Part shown: piece by piece, positions 16,692 to 25,631 of the stretch
How positions within the stretch are numbered: position 1 is the first letter of the stretch
Layout of the letters: each line of letters starts with the position of its first letter
Origin: Microcella putealis
Lineage (GTDB): Bacteria > Actinomycetota > Actinomycetes > Actinomycetales > Microbacteriaceae
Direction of reading: 5' to 3'
Length of the DNA: 64,000 nt
Assembly: GCF_004216575.1 (NCBI RefSeq)
Contig: NZ_SGWW01000001.1
Location: 496,001-560,000, forward strand
Position numbers and translations under genes: made by a program
Notes under the pieces: generated by a model
What the model saw: only the letters and a program-made list of their open reading frames with translations
Database searches by the model: none
What the model was told of the DNA's origin: nothing

Positions 16692-17279
16692 CTAGCGCTG
16701 GGGCGGGTGCGGTTCGGGGTAGGGCCCATTCGCGACCTCCCCGCGCTCGCTGCCCACACTGCCGATCGTCGCGGCGTCAAAGTTGATGACGTCGCCCGGG
16801 TGCAGGTTGTTTGCCCCAAAAACGCGGCGCACCGAGTTGATCGCGTGCAGGTACGCGAGGTGCACGCAGAAGCGGTCGGAGACGATCTCGGGCACATCCC
16901 CCGGCGCGACCGTGTAGGCGACAGGGACACCGTCGGCGTTCACCTCAACGGTGCCCATTGCCATCTCGCGCGCACCCTGATCGACGGGAATCTCGGGCTT
17001 CCAGCCGGCGATCTGGATGGGGTCGCCCGGCTCAGCAAACACCGTCGTCTTGCACTCCTCGTAGCCGGGCGGTCGATCATCGGCTGCCACGGCCGCGGTG
17101 GCCTCCTCGGCAGGCGTGAGCTCGCGCTCTGGCTCGGCGGCGACTGCGTCGGGCGACGGGCGCTCGGCGACCGCGCGCGTGGGCGCCTCGTCAGCGGTCG
17201 ATGCTCCGATGCCGAGCGCCGTGCATCCGCTCGTTGCCCCGATCGCGAGAAGCGTGGCGATGATGAGGGCTTTGCGCAT
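16692..17279 (-). CDS. LysM-like lipoprotein
   Basis: A 195-residue predicted lipoprotein: signal peptide MRKALIIATLLAIGATSGC with the lipobox Cys at 19. An Ala/Glu/Pro-rich spacer (about 25-75) follows, and the C-terminal half contains a LysM-like pattern, with VAYTVAPGDVPEIVSDRFCV, a helix around LAYLHAIN and the closing NLHPGDVINFD. LysM modules bind peptidoglycan, so this is probably a cell-wall-associated surface protein. The longer open frame has no start signal. It lies 112 bases downstream of the YidC gene, same strand. Confidence 0.75.
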   Translation of the reverse strand: MRKALIIATLLAIGATSGCTALGIGASTADEAPTRAVAERPSPDAVAAEPERELTPAEEATAAVAADDRPPGYEECKTTVFAEPGDPIQIAGWKPEIPVDQGAREMAMGTVEVNADGVPVAYTVAPGDVPEIVSDRFCVHLAYLHAINSVRRVFGANNLHPGDVINFDAATIGSVGSERGEVANGPYPEPHPPQR

Positions 17280-17390
17280 GAGATGTTCCGTTCTGAGCCG
17301 CGGGAGACACGAACATCGCCCGCGCGAACCCTCCCATACGCGAGCATTTGTGTCGAGACTCGCTCGGCATCCGCCACGCGGCACGGTCAA

Positions 17391-18164
17391 TCACGGTGCG
17401 CCGGTGCCCGGCCGCCACTCGTCGTCTGACCACAGGATGCGGCGCAGCGCCGGACGCTCGATCGTGCTCCAGAGGGTGGAGACGACGAGATAGATCGCCG
17501 CGCCGAGCGGGACCAGCAGAGCCGGGATGATCGTCACGAACGGCAGCACCCCGAGCATCGCGGCCATGCCGGCCGGCAGCTCGGGGGCGGGCAGGCCCCG
17601 CTGCAGGGCGAGCATCGTGCGACGCTGCGCCCTGCCGGCGACAGCGAGCGCGACGACCACCACGCCGCCGACGATCAGCGCGCCGACGGTCGCGGCTCCT
17701 CCGCTGATCACGGCGCCCGCGAGCGGCTGAGCAAACGACACCCCGGCGAGCGTGTAGCCGACGAGCGGGTTGGCCTCGCCCGCGAGCGTGCCGGTGATGA
17801 GGGCGAGGTAGAGCACCGACACGATCGGAGCCTGGGCGAGCATCGATCCCATGCCGGCGAGCGGCGAGACCCCCGCGTCGCGGTACAGCTGCATCGTGCG
17901 CTTCTGTAGTTCTTCGGGCCGCTTCTTCCAGCGGGTGCGCAGGGCAGCGAGCTGCGGGGCGAGGCGCCGGCGGGCGCCCTCAGCGCGCACCATGCGCACG
18001 TCGAGGGGAATGAGCGCGGCCCGCACCACCAGGGTGATGGCGGCGATGACGAGCGGGGCGCTGGCGATGCCGGTGAGCGGGTCGAGCATCCCGATGAGGG
18101 CGTCGATGCCGCGCGCGGCGGCGGTGATCAGGAGGCCGATGAGGGGCAGGGTCGAGGGATCCAT
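17391..18164 (-). CDS. YidC/Oxa1-family membrane insertase (paralogue type)
   Basis: A 257-residue membrane protein with the 60KD_IMP fold: a first helix, a positively charged hairpin (VRMVRAEGARRRLAPQLAAL then RWKKRPEELQKRTMQLY) and the conserved PLAGMGSMLAQAPIVSVLY, followed by three further helices. It is smaller than the essential YidC usually found beside rnpA/rpmH, which is not in this window, so this is likely a second copy. DUF6412 genes commonly accompany such copies, and one lies directly upstream. Substrates unknown. Confidence 0.85.
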   Translation of the reverse strand: MDPSTLPLIGLLITAAARGIDALIGMLDPLTGIASAPLVIAAITLVVRAALIPLDVRMVRAEGARRRLAPQLAALRTRWKKRPEELQKRTMQLYRDAGVSPLAGMGSMLAQAPIVSVLYLALITGTLAGEANPLVGYTLAGVSFAQPLAGAVISGGAATVGALIVGGVVVVALAVAGRAQRRTMLALQRGLPAPELPAGMAAMLGVLPFVTIIPALLVPLGAAIYLVVSTLWSTIERPALRRILWSDDEWRPGTGAP

Positions 18165-18260
18165 GGGGTTCCGTTCGCGTCAGGAGGTCGGTGGCGGCGT
18201 CTGGCCACCGGACGCGCGAACGACGACAGCGCCCCGGGCGGGGCGAGCGGGTGCGGCGGG

Positions 18261-18590
18261 TCAGGCGGCCGGCGACGCGGCGCCCGGCGCGCGCGACAGC
18301 GGCCGACCGGCGGTCAGCGGATGCGCGGGCTCGGCTTGGTGCGACAGCGACTCGCGGTGGGCGCGTGATCGGGCTCCGACGGCGAGTTCGTGTCGGGGTG
18401 CTGCGGTGACCGCGGTGCGGCTGGCGACGACGGCGGCCGCAATGCCCACGAGGGCGGCCGCGGCGATGGCGGCGGCCGCGAGCGGCGCCGAGTCTCCGAG
18501 GGCGACCGACACCGCGACAGCGAGGGTGAGTCCGAGCGCGCCGAGCGCCGCCCAGAGGGTGCGCGTCAGGGGCTCGGTCATGGGGGTCAT
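18261..18590 (-). CDS. DUF6412-like membrane protein
   Basis: A 109-residue protein with two hydrophobic stretches (about 10-32 and 36-58) and a basic tail ending in HPLTAGRPLSRAPGA, which resembles the conserved tail of the DUF6412 proteins encoded next to YidC in many actinobacteria. Probably co-transcribed with the YidC gene 96 bases downstream. Start uncertain between ATG 18590 and 18581; neither has a ribosome site. Confidence 0.55.
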   Translation of the reverse strand: MTPMTEPLTRTLWAALGALGLTLAVAVSVALGDSAPLAAAAIAAAALVGIAAAVVASRTAVTAAPRHELAVGARSRAHRESLSHQAEPAHPLTAGRPLSRAPGAASPAA

Positions 18591-18716
18591 GGTACGCGCA
18601 GCGACGAAGAATCAACGGCGAGCGCGGTGACAATGGGCACGACGCGCGCCACCAGGAATCCCCCGGAGCCGTTGACCAGTGCCATACGGTGAGAGGACGT
18701 CACCACTGGAGGACAC

Positions 18717-20066
18717 ATGGCAACGACGCCTACCGAACCCGCCTGGAATGCCGCACGCCTGATCCCCACCTCGGGAATCAACGGGGCCGAGGAGCAAGAG
18801 AGACGTGCGACGTCGGCCCTTCTCGCCGTCCTCACCTCAGTTCGAGAGTTTGGGCGTGCGATCACCCAACCCGTGGGGGCGCCCGCTGGTCAGATCGAGA
18901 CCTTTATCGAAGTGCCGTTCACGGTCGAAGACCGCAAGGTGTTTCCTGACGGTCTCATTCGGGTGAGACGTGGCCAGAGGTCGTGGACGGCGCTCGTCGA
19001 GGTGAAGACCGGTACTAACGCGCTCTATGCCCAGCAACTCGAGGACTACCTCGACGTCGCACGTGCCCACAGTTTCGATGCCCTGATCACCATCTCAAAT
19101 GAGATTCCGGCCACTATCGGCACTCACCCGACTCCTGTCGACAAACGCAAGCTCAAGAAGGTCGCCCTTCACCACTTCTCGTGGTCTGAGATCCTGACTG
19201 CGGCTGTAGTCCAGAAGGAGCATCGCGGGGTTGCGGACCCCGACCAGGCATGGATCTTGGGCGAGCTGATCCGCTACCTCGAGCATCCGAAATCAGGCGC
19301 TCTGTCATTTGAAGACATGGGTCAGAGCTGGGTGACGGTGCGAGAGGCAGTCGCCGCAGGAACGCTTCGCGTCAATGACGCTGGCCTGCAGGAAGTGGTG
19401 AGCCGATTCGACGCACTTATTCGATTCGTCGGCCTGAAGCTTGGTCGGCAGCTGGGTTCGGAAGTGCTGCCGGTTGTCCCCCGCAACGAGGCGAGCGATC
19501 CCAAGGTTCGCAGCAGTCGGATGGCTACAGAGCTCGCCAAGGACGGCCACGTCACCGCGGGAATGCGGATTCCTGGCGCAATCTCTGACCTCACCGTGGT
19601 CGCTGATCTCCGGGCAGGCCAGGTCACGGCGTCCTTCACGATCGATGCGCCCAAAGAGGGCAAGCCGACGACCCGCATTAATTGGCTGCTCCGGCAACTC
19701 AAGTCGGCGAGCGACTCTTTGCGCATCGAGGCGATCCCCGTTCGCTCGTCGTCGGGAACCGCCGAGCTACTCGGAACTGTGCGCGACAATCCGGCGTTAC
19801 TTGTCCCTGAGTCAGGCCGCGAGATCAAGTCGTTTGTGGTGACGAAGAGCGTGCCACTCGGAGGCAAACGCGGAACGGGCCGCGGCTCGTTCATCGACTC
19901 AGTGGTGTCGGCGGTTGAGTCGGCGTACAGCGAGATCGGCCAGTCGATCAAGGCGTGGTCTGCCACTCCCCCGAAGCTGCGGGCCGCGGAGGTTGTGGAG
20001 ACGGAGCCGGGCATCGACAAGTCGCTCGCCTCGGCCGCGCTTTCGTCGCAGGACAACGACGACTAA
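18717..20066 (+). CDS. PD-(D/E)XK nuclease-like protein of unknown role
   Basis: A 449-residue protein not assigned to a named family. Residues 60-120 show a PD-(D/E)XK core: Asp78 in VFPDGLI, Glu95-x-Lys97 in LVEVKTGT and a Gln-rich helix QQLEDYLDVA. Downstream, residues 230-390 look like a mixed alpha/beta domain without motifs, and the tail is acidic (SSQDNDD). The ATG has GGAGGA upstream at good spacing. Codons are somewhat less GC-rich at third positions than in neighbouring core genes. It opens the accessory stretch; the role could be DNA repair or defence. Confidence 0.7.
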   Translation: MATTPTEPAWNAARLIPTSGINGAEEQERRATSALLAVLTSVREFGRAITQPVGAPAGQIETFIEVPFTVEDRKVFPDGLIRVRRGQRSWTALVEVKTGTNALYAQQLEDYLDVARAHSFDALITISNEIPATIGTHPTPVDKRKLKKVALHHFSWSEILTAAVVQKEHRGVADPDQAWILGELIRYLEHPKSGALSFEDMGQSWVTVREAVAAGTLRVNDAGLQEVVSRFDALIRFVGLKLGRQLGSEVLPVVPRNEASDPKVRSSRMATELAKDGHVTAGMRIPGAISDLTVVADLRAGQVTASFTIDAPKEGKPTTRINWLLRQLKSASDSLRIEAIPVRSSSGTAELLGTVRDNPALLVPESGREIKSFVVTKSVPLGGKRGTGRGSFIDSVVSAVESAYSEIGQSIKAWSATPPKLRAAEVVETEPGIDKSLASAALSSQDNDD

Positions 20067-20115
20067 GCGTTCGCGAGGCCTCGAGGCCAGAGATGAATGT
20101 CTAGACCGTTTCAGG

Positions 20116-20622
20116 TCAATCGGGCAAGCCCGGTCGGCTCACAGCGCCCCGCGACTCGTATCGGCGGGAAGCAAAACCGCCCCGCCACGGGACGACAGCG
20201 CTGACGGCAAGCGCCACGGCTGGAATCGACGCAAAGCCGACATAACTCAGCCACGGCACAGGACCTATGGATAGGTCTAGCGTCGACAGTCCAAACGACG
20301 TGACCGTGAGCACCACCGAGCCGACGAGGATGGCGCGCACCAGCAGCGGCCGAAGCCGCCGCGCCAGCAACCCGACGATGATTGCCGTCCAGACGGGCAC
20401 CACCGCCATGAGACCCGTCAGAATCGGCACCGTCAAGAACCCGACCACGAACCACTCCCCGACTTCGAGGGTCGCGCCAATGCGGCTCGAATCGATAGCG
20501 AGCCATACGACGAAGAGCAGCCCTGCTCCCATCGCGGCCGCGAGCGAAATCAGCGCGAACGGCGCCACCCCGGTCGGAATGCGCCGCTCGTCCGGATAGC
20601 GACCTTCCGGCACCACAGACAT
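20116..20622 (-). CDS. Four-helix membrane protein, unknown function
   Basis: A 168-residue protein with four hydrophobic segments (about 19-43, 58-85, 92-112 and 122-144) and a basic C-terminus. Starts at an ATG without a strong ribosome site. It follows the DUF1905 gene by 39 bases on the same strand and may be co-transcribed. No family recognised. Confidence 0.55.
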   Translation of the reverse strand: MSVVPEGRYPDERRIPTGVAPFALISLAAAMGAGLLFVVWLAIDSSRIGATLEVGEWFVVGFLTVPILTGLMAVVPVWTAIIVGLLARRLRPLLVRAILVGSVVLTVTSFGLSTLDLSIGPVPWLSYVGFASIPAVALAVSAVVPWRGGFASRRYESRGAVSRPGLPD

Positions 20623-20661
20623 GCCGCCAGCGTAGACCCGCGAACGCGACGAGCGCTCGAA

Positions 20662-20970
20662 TCAGGGACGAGCATCCGCAATATGGAGCTGGATGCACAC
20701 GGTGTCGCCGGGCGCGATTCCCTCGGCGACGCGCACCGCCTTTTTGATGGGGAGCACGTAGCAGCCGCGCGTCGTGTCGGGGAAGAGGCTGGGCGACCAG
20801 GTGGACCCGCCGACGGTAACCGTCACGCGCACAGTGCCGAAGCCGGGGGTGAGGCCGTGTGTGCGTGCGTCGATTTCGTCACTCATCGGCTCGGGCACGC
20901 TGACGAAGAACCAGGCGGCGCGGGCGGGCCACTCCCAGAGTTCGGCGTCGAAGGCGTAGTCGGCGGTCAT
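20662..20970 (-). CDS. DUF1905 domain protein
   Basis: A 102-residue protein. ATG 20970 begins TADYAFDAELWEWPARAAWFF, and the middle GFGTVRVTVTVGGSTWSPSLFP and end YVLPIKKAVRVAEGIAPGD are the three signature blocks of DUF1905, a small beta-barrel often fused to or beside YdeI-like proteins. No enzymatic role is established. The longer frame to 21030 is not supported by a start signal. Divergent from the NERD helicase gene. Confidence 0.85.
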   Translation of the reverse strand: MTADYAFDAELWEWPARAAWFFVSVPEPMSDEIDARTHGLTPGFGTVRVTVTVGGSTWSPSLFPDTTRGCYVLPIKKAVRVAEGIAPGDTVCIQLHIADARP

Positions 20971-21095
20971 ATGCGAAGTGTTCCGTACCGGACCGACACC
21001 GAAGGGCCTAACCACCCCCGAACGGGCCACAGAACGGGGGTTCCGCTCGGGTTCGTTCCCTGGTCTGATGGAGTCTGACTCACGATTGGGGCGTC

Positions 21096-23192
21096 ATGGG
21101 CGAGGCTGGGCGGTCGGCGGGCGTCGAGGCACGCCGCCTCGTCGCCCTCGCTGGTGAGCACGAGCGCCTCGCCGAGATCGCCCGAGACGAGGCCGAGCGG
21201 TGGATGATCGCCCACCGCACCGAGCGTCAGGTCGCGGGCAGTCTCGCCCCGCTCACCGCTCAGGGCTACATGTTCTTGCACGACCGCGGCTGGCCGGGCG
21301 CCCGTCGCGGCAGCCGCGCGCAGATCGACCACGTGCTGGTCGGGCCGGGCGGCGTCTTCGTCGTCGACACGAAGGCGTGGCGCGAGGTGACGGTGGCGGC
21401 CGGGCGCATCTTCCGCGGGCAGGCCGACGTCACCGACGAGCTCAGCGGTCTCGCCGACGTCGGCTTCAGCACCGAGGCGGTGCTGGCCGAGCTGGGGCTC
21501 GCGCCCGGCGAGGTGCACGTGTTGATCGTGCTGGCAGGCTCGGCGATGCCGCCCACACCCCTCGAGGGCCTCGGCGGCCTGATGGTGGTCGGCGAGCGCG
21601 CCGCCGCGAAGCACATCGCGAGCTTCGGCCGCCGCCTCGGTCCCACCGCTCAGAACGCGGTGCTCGCCCGCGTGCTCGACCATTTTCCCCTGGTGGGTGA
21701 CGCTCCATCAGAACTCGATGCGAGCATCCCGGAACCAATCGAAAGCGAGCCCGAGCCGTTACTCACGCTCGACGAGATCGCCGACACGTTTCTGGCCGGG
21801 ATGCTCGCCGCCCCCATCGAGGAATGGATGGCGTTTCTGCACCCCGACCAGGCGAAGCTGGTGCGGCGCAGCTTCTCGGGCCCGTCGCGGGTACGCGGGC
21901 CGGCCGGCTGCGGCAAGACGGTCGTCGGGCTGCACCGCGCCGCGTATCTGGCGCGGGCATCCACGGGTCGCGTGATTGTCACGACCTACGTGCGCACCCT
22001 GCCCGACGTGCTCGCGACGCTGATGACGCGGCTCGCGCCCGAGGTCGCCGATCGGGTCGAGTTCACGGGCGTGCACCAGTTCGCGCTGCGGGTGCTGCGC
22101 GAGCGCGGGCAGCGCGTCACGCTGAAGCTGCCCGAGGCGAACCAAGCCTTCAACCGCGCGTGGAACCAGGTGGGCATGCGCGGCCCGCTCGGCGCGCTCG
22201 ACCGCAACGCGAAGTACTGGCAGGACGAGCTGCTCCATGTCATCAAGGGGCGCGGGCTCACGACCTTCGAGCAGTACGCCGAGTTGCCCCGCGCCGGCCG
22301 ACGGCGACGGCTTACGGTCGAGCAGCGCCGTGAGGTGTGGCGGCTGTACGCGCAGTACCAGCAAAACCTGCGCGAGGCGGGAGTCATGGACTTCGAAGAC
22401 GTGATTCTGCGCGCCGAGGCGTCGCTGCGCGAACGCCCGCTCGAGGGCATCAGCGCGGTCGTCATCGACGAGGCGCAAGATCTTTCGTGCGCGATGATCC
22501 GCATGCTGTACGCCCTCGTCGTCGACCGCCCCGACGGCCTCACCCTCATAGGCGACGGCCAGCAGACCATCTACCCGGGCGGCTACACGCTCGGCGAGGC
22601 GGGCTTCTCGGTCGCCGGCCGCGGAGTCGTGCTCTCAACCAACTACCGCAACACCCGCCAGATCGCGGAGTTCGCCGCCGCGATCGTCGAGGGCGACGAG
22701 TTCGTCGACATCGAGGGCGGCGCTGGCCGCGCGGATGCGGCGGTCGCGATCCCCCGCGTTGGCCCCGTACCTGAGGCGCACCAGTTCACGTCGGTCGCCG
22801 CGCACGATGCGGCGGTCGTCGCGCACATTCGGGCGCTCGTCGCGTCGGGGCTAGACCCGGGTGACGTGGGCGTGCTCGCGCAGACGAATCGCGACGTTGC
22901 GGCGATGGATGCTGCGCTGCGTTCCGCGGGAATCGAGACCGTGTTGCTCACCAACTACCGCGGCGAAGTGTCGGGGCGGGTGAAAGTCGGGACGATCAAG
23001 CGGGCGAAGGGGCTCGAGTTCAAGCAGGTGATGTTGGCGCGGGTGCCGGGGCGGTTGCTCGGTGGAGGTGCTGGGGTTGGCGAGCTTGAGGATGGGGTTC
23101 GCGAGCGGTTCGAGATCGAGCGGCGGGAGTTGTACGTGGGGATGACCCGGGCGCGGGATGGGTTGTGGGTCGGTACACGCACGGACTCGTAA
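21096..23192 (+). CDS. NERD-domain UvrD/Rep-type helicase
   Basis: A 698-residue fusion. The N-terminal NERD nuclease-related domain (about 40-150) has QIDHVLVG with Asp78 and VVDTKAW with Asp91 and Lys93. A superfamily 1 helicase follows: Walker A GPAGCGKT (268-275), Walker B VVIDEAQDLS (DEAQD at 458-462), GDGQQTIYPGG, and C-terminal motifs NYRNTRQIAEF and YVGMTRARDGLW. NERD helicases occur in DNA repair and in defence islands. It lies inside the accessory stretch and is convergent with the two-gene HEPN operon, with 160 bases between their ends. Confidence 0.9.
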   Translation: MGEAGRSAGVEARRLVALAGEHERLAEIARDEAERWMIAHRTERQVAGSLAPLTAQGYMFLHDRGWPGARRGSRAQIDHVLVGPGGVFVVDTKAWREVTVAAGRIFRGQADVTDELSGLADVGFSTEAVLAELGLAPGEVHVLIVLAGSAMPPTPLEGLGGLMVVGERAAAKHIASFGRRLGPTAQNAVLARVLDHFPLVGDAPSELDASIPEPIESEPEPLLTLDEIADTFLAGMLAAPIEEWMAFLHPDQAKLVRRSFSGPSRVRGPAGCGKTVVGLHRAAYLARASTGRVIVTTYVRTLPDVLATLMTRLAPEVADRVEFTGVHQFALRVLRERGQRVTLKLPEANQAFNRAWNQVGMRGPLGALDRNAKYWQDELLHVIKGRGLTTFEQYAELPRAGRRRRLTVEQRREVWRLYAQYQQNLREAGVMDFEDVILRAEASLRERPLEGISAVVIDEAQDLSCAMIRMLYALVVDRPDGLTLIGDGQQTIYPGGYTLGEAGFSVAGRGVVLSTNYRNTRQIAEFAAAIVEGDEFVDIEGGAGRADAAVAIPRVGPVPEAHQFTSVAAHDAAVVAHIRALVASGLDPGDVGVLAQTNRDVAAMDAALRSAGIETVLLTNYRGEVSGRVKVGTIKRAKGLEFKQVMLARVPGRLLGGGAGVGELEDGVRERFEIERRELYVGMTRARDGLWVGTRTDS

Positions 23193-23352
23193 AGCCACTG
23201 ATCGCGCAGGACCATCGAAAAGTCAGCGGCTTGTCTGGCAAATCACCATCGCTGGTGCATCAGTTTGCAGTCTGACGACCCGGTGTTGGTCCTGCCAGCT
23301 CGACTCCACTTCCATTGCACGTTCATTTGGGTCGCCGATGGTCTGAGGTCGA

Positions 23353-24279
23353 CTAAGGGATGAATCCGAACTTGGCGGGAACGTGATCGCTATGCGGTTC
23401 ACCGTTCACGTCCTCGTAGGAGACAGTGAAGTCAACCCCGAAGGCCACACCTGCATCTGTCGGACGCCCCGCGAATCGCAGGATGCCGATGCCTTCAAGG
23501 TCGCCCAACTCCTTCTTGAGAGTAAATGTGAAGTAGTGAGGGCTAGCGTCTATCACCACGTTGTTCGTGATACTGCCCTCCGCACCGTTGGCCAGAACGT
23601 AGATGTCCTTGCCCGGATTCTGCTTAGGCCTGCCGATTTGCCAGCTCGGCTGTACGACAGTCTTGGGCGGTTTCGGAGCGAGTGTGACAGTGCTTGGCAA
23701 CCCGCCCCCCGCAGTCTTCGGTTGTTCGTCGCCATTCTGGTCAATCCACGTAACCCTAAAGGTCACACCCTCACGTCGGCCTCGGTTCGTGAGCCTCCCC
23801 CTGAACTGCCTCCCTGTCGAAGCGCCCGCACTGTTGTCCCCGAATGCACCAGCGAAGAAGGCCTCACCATCGAAGGTAAAGAAGTCCGGGTCGGCGTCGA
23901 GGCGCACGTCGCTTACCTGCCAGCCTGAGTTGTGCAGGAAGAAGACGTCCTCGCCGAACGGAGTGTCGGTGCTTACTCGCCAGGAAGGGCGCGGAGATCG
24001 TGTTCGCTCAGCCTTCACTTCCGCGTCTCGATTCTCATAGCCCTTTCGAATGAGCGACTCACGCTTCACCTCGCCATTAACGCGCAAAGTCCACACCCAC
24101 TTGAAGAAGCGGACAAGGGCTCGTCCAGTCATCTTGTAGGCGGGCTTCAATTTGTTTACGAAAGACAGCCCGTAGAGGATTCCCGCGAGAATGAGACCAC
24201 CTACGATCGTCGCGAGCGTGGGTGACTGGTCAATAATTCCCAGCAGACCGGGATTGGGTGAAGGGTTAGGGGGCACCAT
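23353..24279 (-). CDS. Membrane-anchored protein with an internally duplicated beta-rich domain
   Basis: A 308-residue protein of no known family. One hydrophobic helix (about 22-41) is followed by a basic region rich in Lys/Arg (43-95), then two related domains: residues 98-186 and 211-296. They share PSWxx near their starts (PSWRVSTDTPFGEDVFFL and PSWQIGRPKQNPGKDIYVL), the FFTF/YFTF strand and the late FRVTWIDQNGDE / FTVSYEDVNGEP pair. The fold looks immunoglobulin-like. It begins 35 bases after the HEPN-like gene stop, same strand. Base composition is visibly less GC-rich than the core genome. Confidence 0.7.
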   Translation of the reverse strand: MVPPNPSPNPGLLGIIDQSPTLATIVGGLILAGILYGLSFVNKLKPAYKMTGRALVRFFKWVWTLRVNGEVKRESLIRKGYENRDAEVKAERTRSPRPSWRVSTDTPFGEDVFFLHNSGWQVSDVRLDADPDFFTFDGEAFFAGAFGDNSAGASTGRQFRGRLTNRGRREGVTFRVTWIDQNGDEQPKTAGGGLPSTVTLAPKPPKTVVQPSWQIGRPKQNPGKDIYVLANGAEGSITNNVVIDASPHYFTFTLKKELGDLEGIGILRFAGRPTDAGVAFGVDFTVSYEDVNGEPHSDHVPAKFGFIP

Positions 24280-24314
24280 GGTTAAATCAGGGTACTTGCA
24301 GGCTCTGACTTCCC

Positions 24315-25571
24315 TCAGTACTTCGCCACCTTCACAATGTCGCGGCTATAGACCTCGGGGCTTCGAAAGACCATCTTCCACGAGCCTTCCTGCTTACCTT
24401 CGACACGAGTATCACCATCTTCGTTGGTATACGTCATACGTAATACAGCCGGAAACATCTCACCGTTGACCACAATGTCCACCGAGACTTCAGCCACCGC
24501 GGGAGCCTGAACTTCGTAGCTCCGCACCACGAAACTCTCAAGTACGTAAGGGGAGAACGCCGACTTAATCTCTTTCGGCGTGGCGTTTCCTGAAGACCCT
24601 TTGCCTAGTCTCATGAATCGCGTTGATAGGTGGCCCCAATTCGACTTCGCCCAAAGCTCGAGAAAATCAACAGCGGCTCTAGTCGAGGTGTGGGTGTCGC
24701 ACGCATCTGTGGTCTTCAGCGTTCCACTTGACGCTTCCCACTCGTCGAGCTTCGACTTGAACTCAGCGTTCGATCGAATCCGCTCAACGACTTCACCCCA
24801 TGTCGGCTCCTTGTCCTTTGGCTTGGCGGCCTTCTCCAGCGAACTAGCCCAGTCGACCACTGCGAAGAGCCGGTTCCATGCTTTGCTGGCCACAATGACG
24901 TTGTCGTAGTTCGTGATGTTGCCGTGAAGAATGCCATTGCGTGCGAGGTCGAAAAACTCTTCGTCGATACGGCGCGAGTAAGACTTTCGAAATGAGGCTT
25001 GCGTAGCTGTGAGCCCCATGTGATGGCCAACCGCCGTATCCCATGCCTGCAACTCGGTCGCATCGCGCGCATGCAGCCCGCGCCGGACGTCTTGAACGTC
25101 ATTGACGAATCCGTCCATGACGGTCAATAGCGTAAGCACGGTTGCGTAGTAGCGCTTCTCGGTGAAGTCACGTAGTGCGTGGTTCACGAGAGTCTCGCGC
25201 GCTCGCATCTCGGGGAAACGCATCAGAGGAAGAATCATGATCCGCATCAGCTCGGCATCTTCATAGATGCGGCACATGGCTATCTCCGCCTCGTCGATAG
25301 TTGGTTCGTCGAGGACCTGGTCCTTCAGCCGCGTAATTGATAGCCGATCGTGAAAGATCCAATGACGGCTACCTAACACCTCGTAAAATCGGTCGACCGT
25401 ATCGGCCAGCAGATCCATCTGCGCGCTCAGCTCGCTGATTCTCTGGCGGTCTTCCTTCTCTAGGAACAGCCGGAGCGCCTTGAGCCCGTTTACTTGCTTC
25501 TTCATCTCTACAAAACTTGGCATGTCAGTTGCGGACTGATAGCCGAAGGATTCATCAGGTGTCGCGGTCAT
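24315..25571 (-). CDS. HEPN-like protein with RNxxxH motif, unknown system
   Basis: A 418-residue protein. The helical middle contains DLARNGILHGNITNYDN, with Arg211-Asn212 and His216 forming the RNxxxH motif of HEPN ribonucleases; helices around residues 125-205 would form the rest of the four-helix bundle. The N-terminal 125 residues are helical and charged, and the C-terminal 70 residues look strand-rich (YEVQAPAVAEVSVDIVVNGE). ATG 25571 lies 7 bases after TAGCCT, so it may be leaderless. GC content is clearly lower than in neighbours, indicating transfer. Likely a toxin-like RNase or RNA sensor working with the next gene. Confidence 0.65.
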   Translation of the reverse strand: MTATPDESFGYQSATDMPSFVEMKKQVNGLKALRLFLEKEDRQRISELSAQMDLLADTVDRFYEVLGSRHWIFHDRLSITRLKDQVLDEPTIDEAEIAMCRIYEDAELMRIMILPLMRFPEMRARETLVNHALRDFTEKRYYATVLTLLTVMDGFVNDVQDVRRGLHARDATELQAWDTAVGHHMGLTATQASFRKSYSRRIDEEFFDLARNGILHGNITNYDNVIVASKAWNRLFAVVDWASSLEKAAKPKDKEPTWGEVVERIRSNAEFKSKLDEWEASSGTLKTTDACDTHTSTRAAVDFLELWAKSNWGHLSTRFMRLGKGSSGNATPKEIKSAFSPYVLESFVVRSYEVQAPAVAEVSVDIVVNGEMFPAVLRMTYTNEDGDTRVEGKQEGSWKMVFRSPEVYSRDIVKVAKY

Positions 25572-25631
25572 GATCGCGAGGCTAGCGCTTCCAACCGACA
25601 GCGACGGGAGTCTCGCCAATGTCGCGATCGT

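Noticed and set aside
23243..23259. A 17-base exact match TCACCATCGCTGGTGCA to 59913-59929
   Set aside because: It contains a short palindrome and overlaps the rne start; one 17-base match is not surprising in 64 kb and no other features support an attachment site.
23193..23352. Gap between the NERD helicase and HEPN operon examined for a small gene or RNA
   Set aside because: No frame with a start signal and no stable hairpin stood out; left unannotated.
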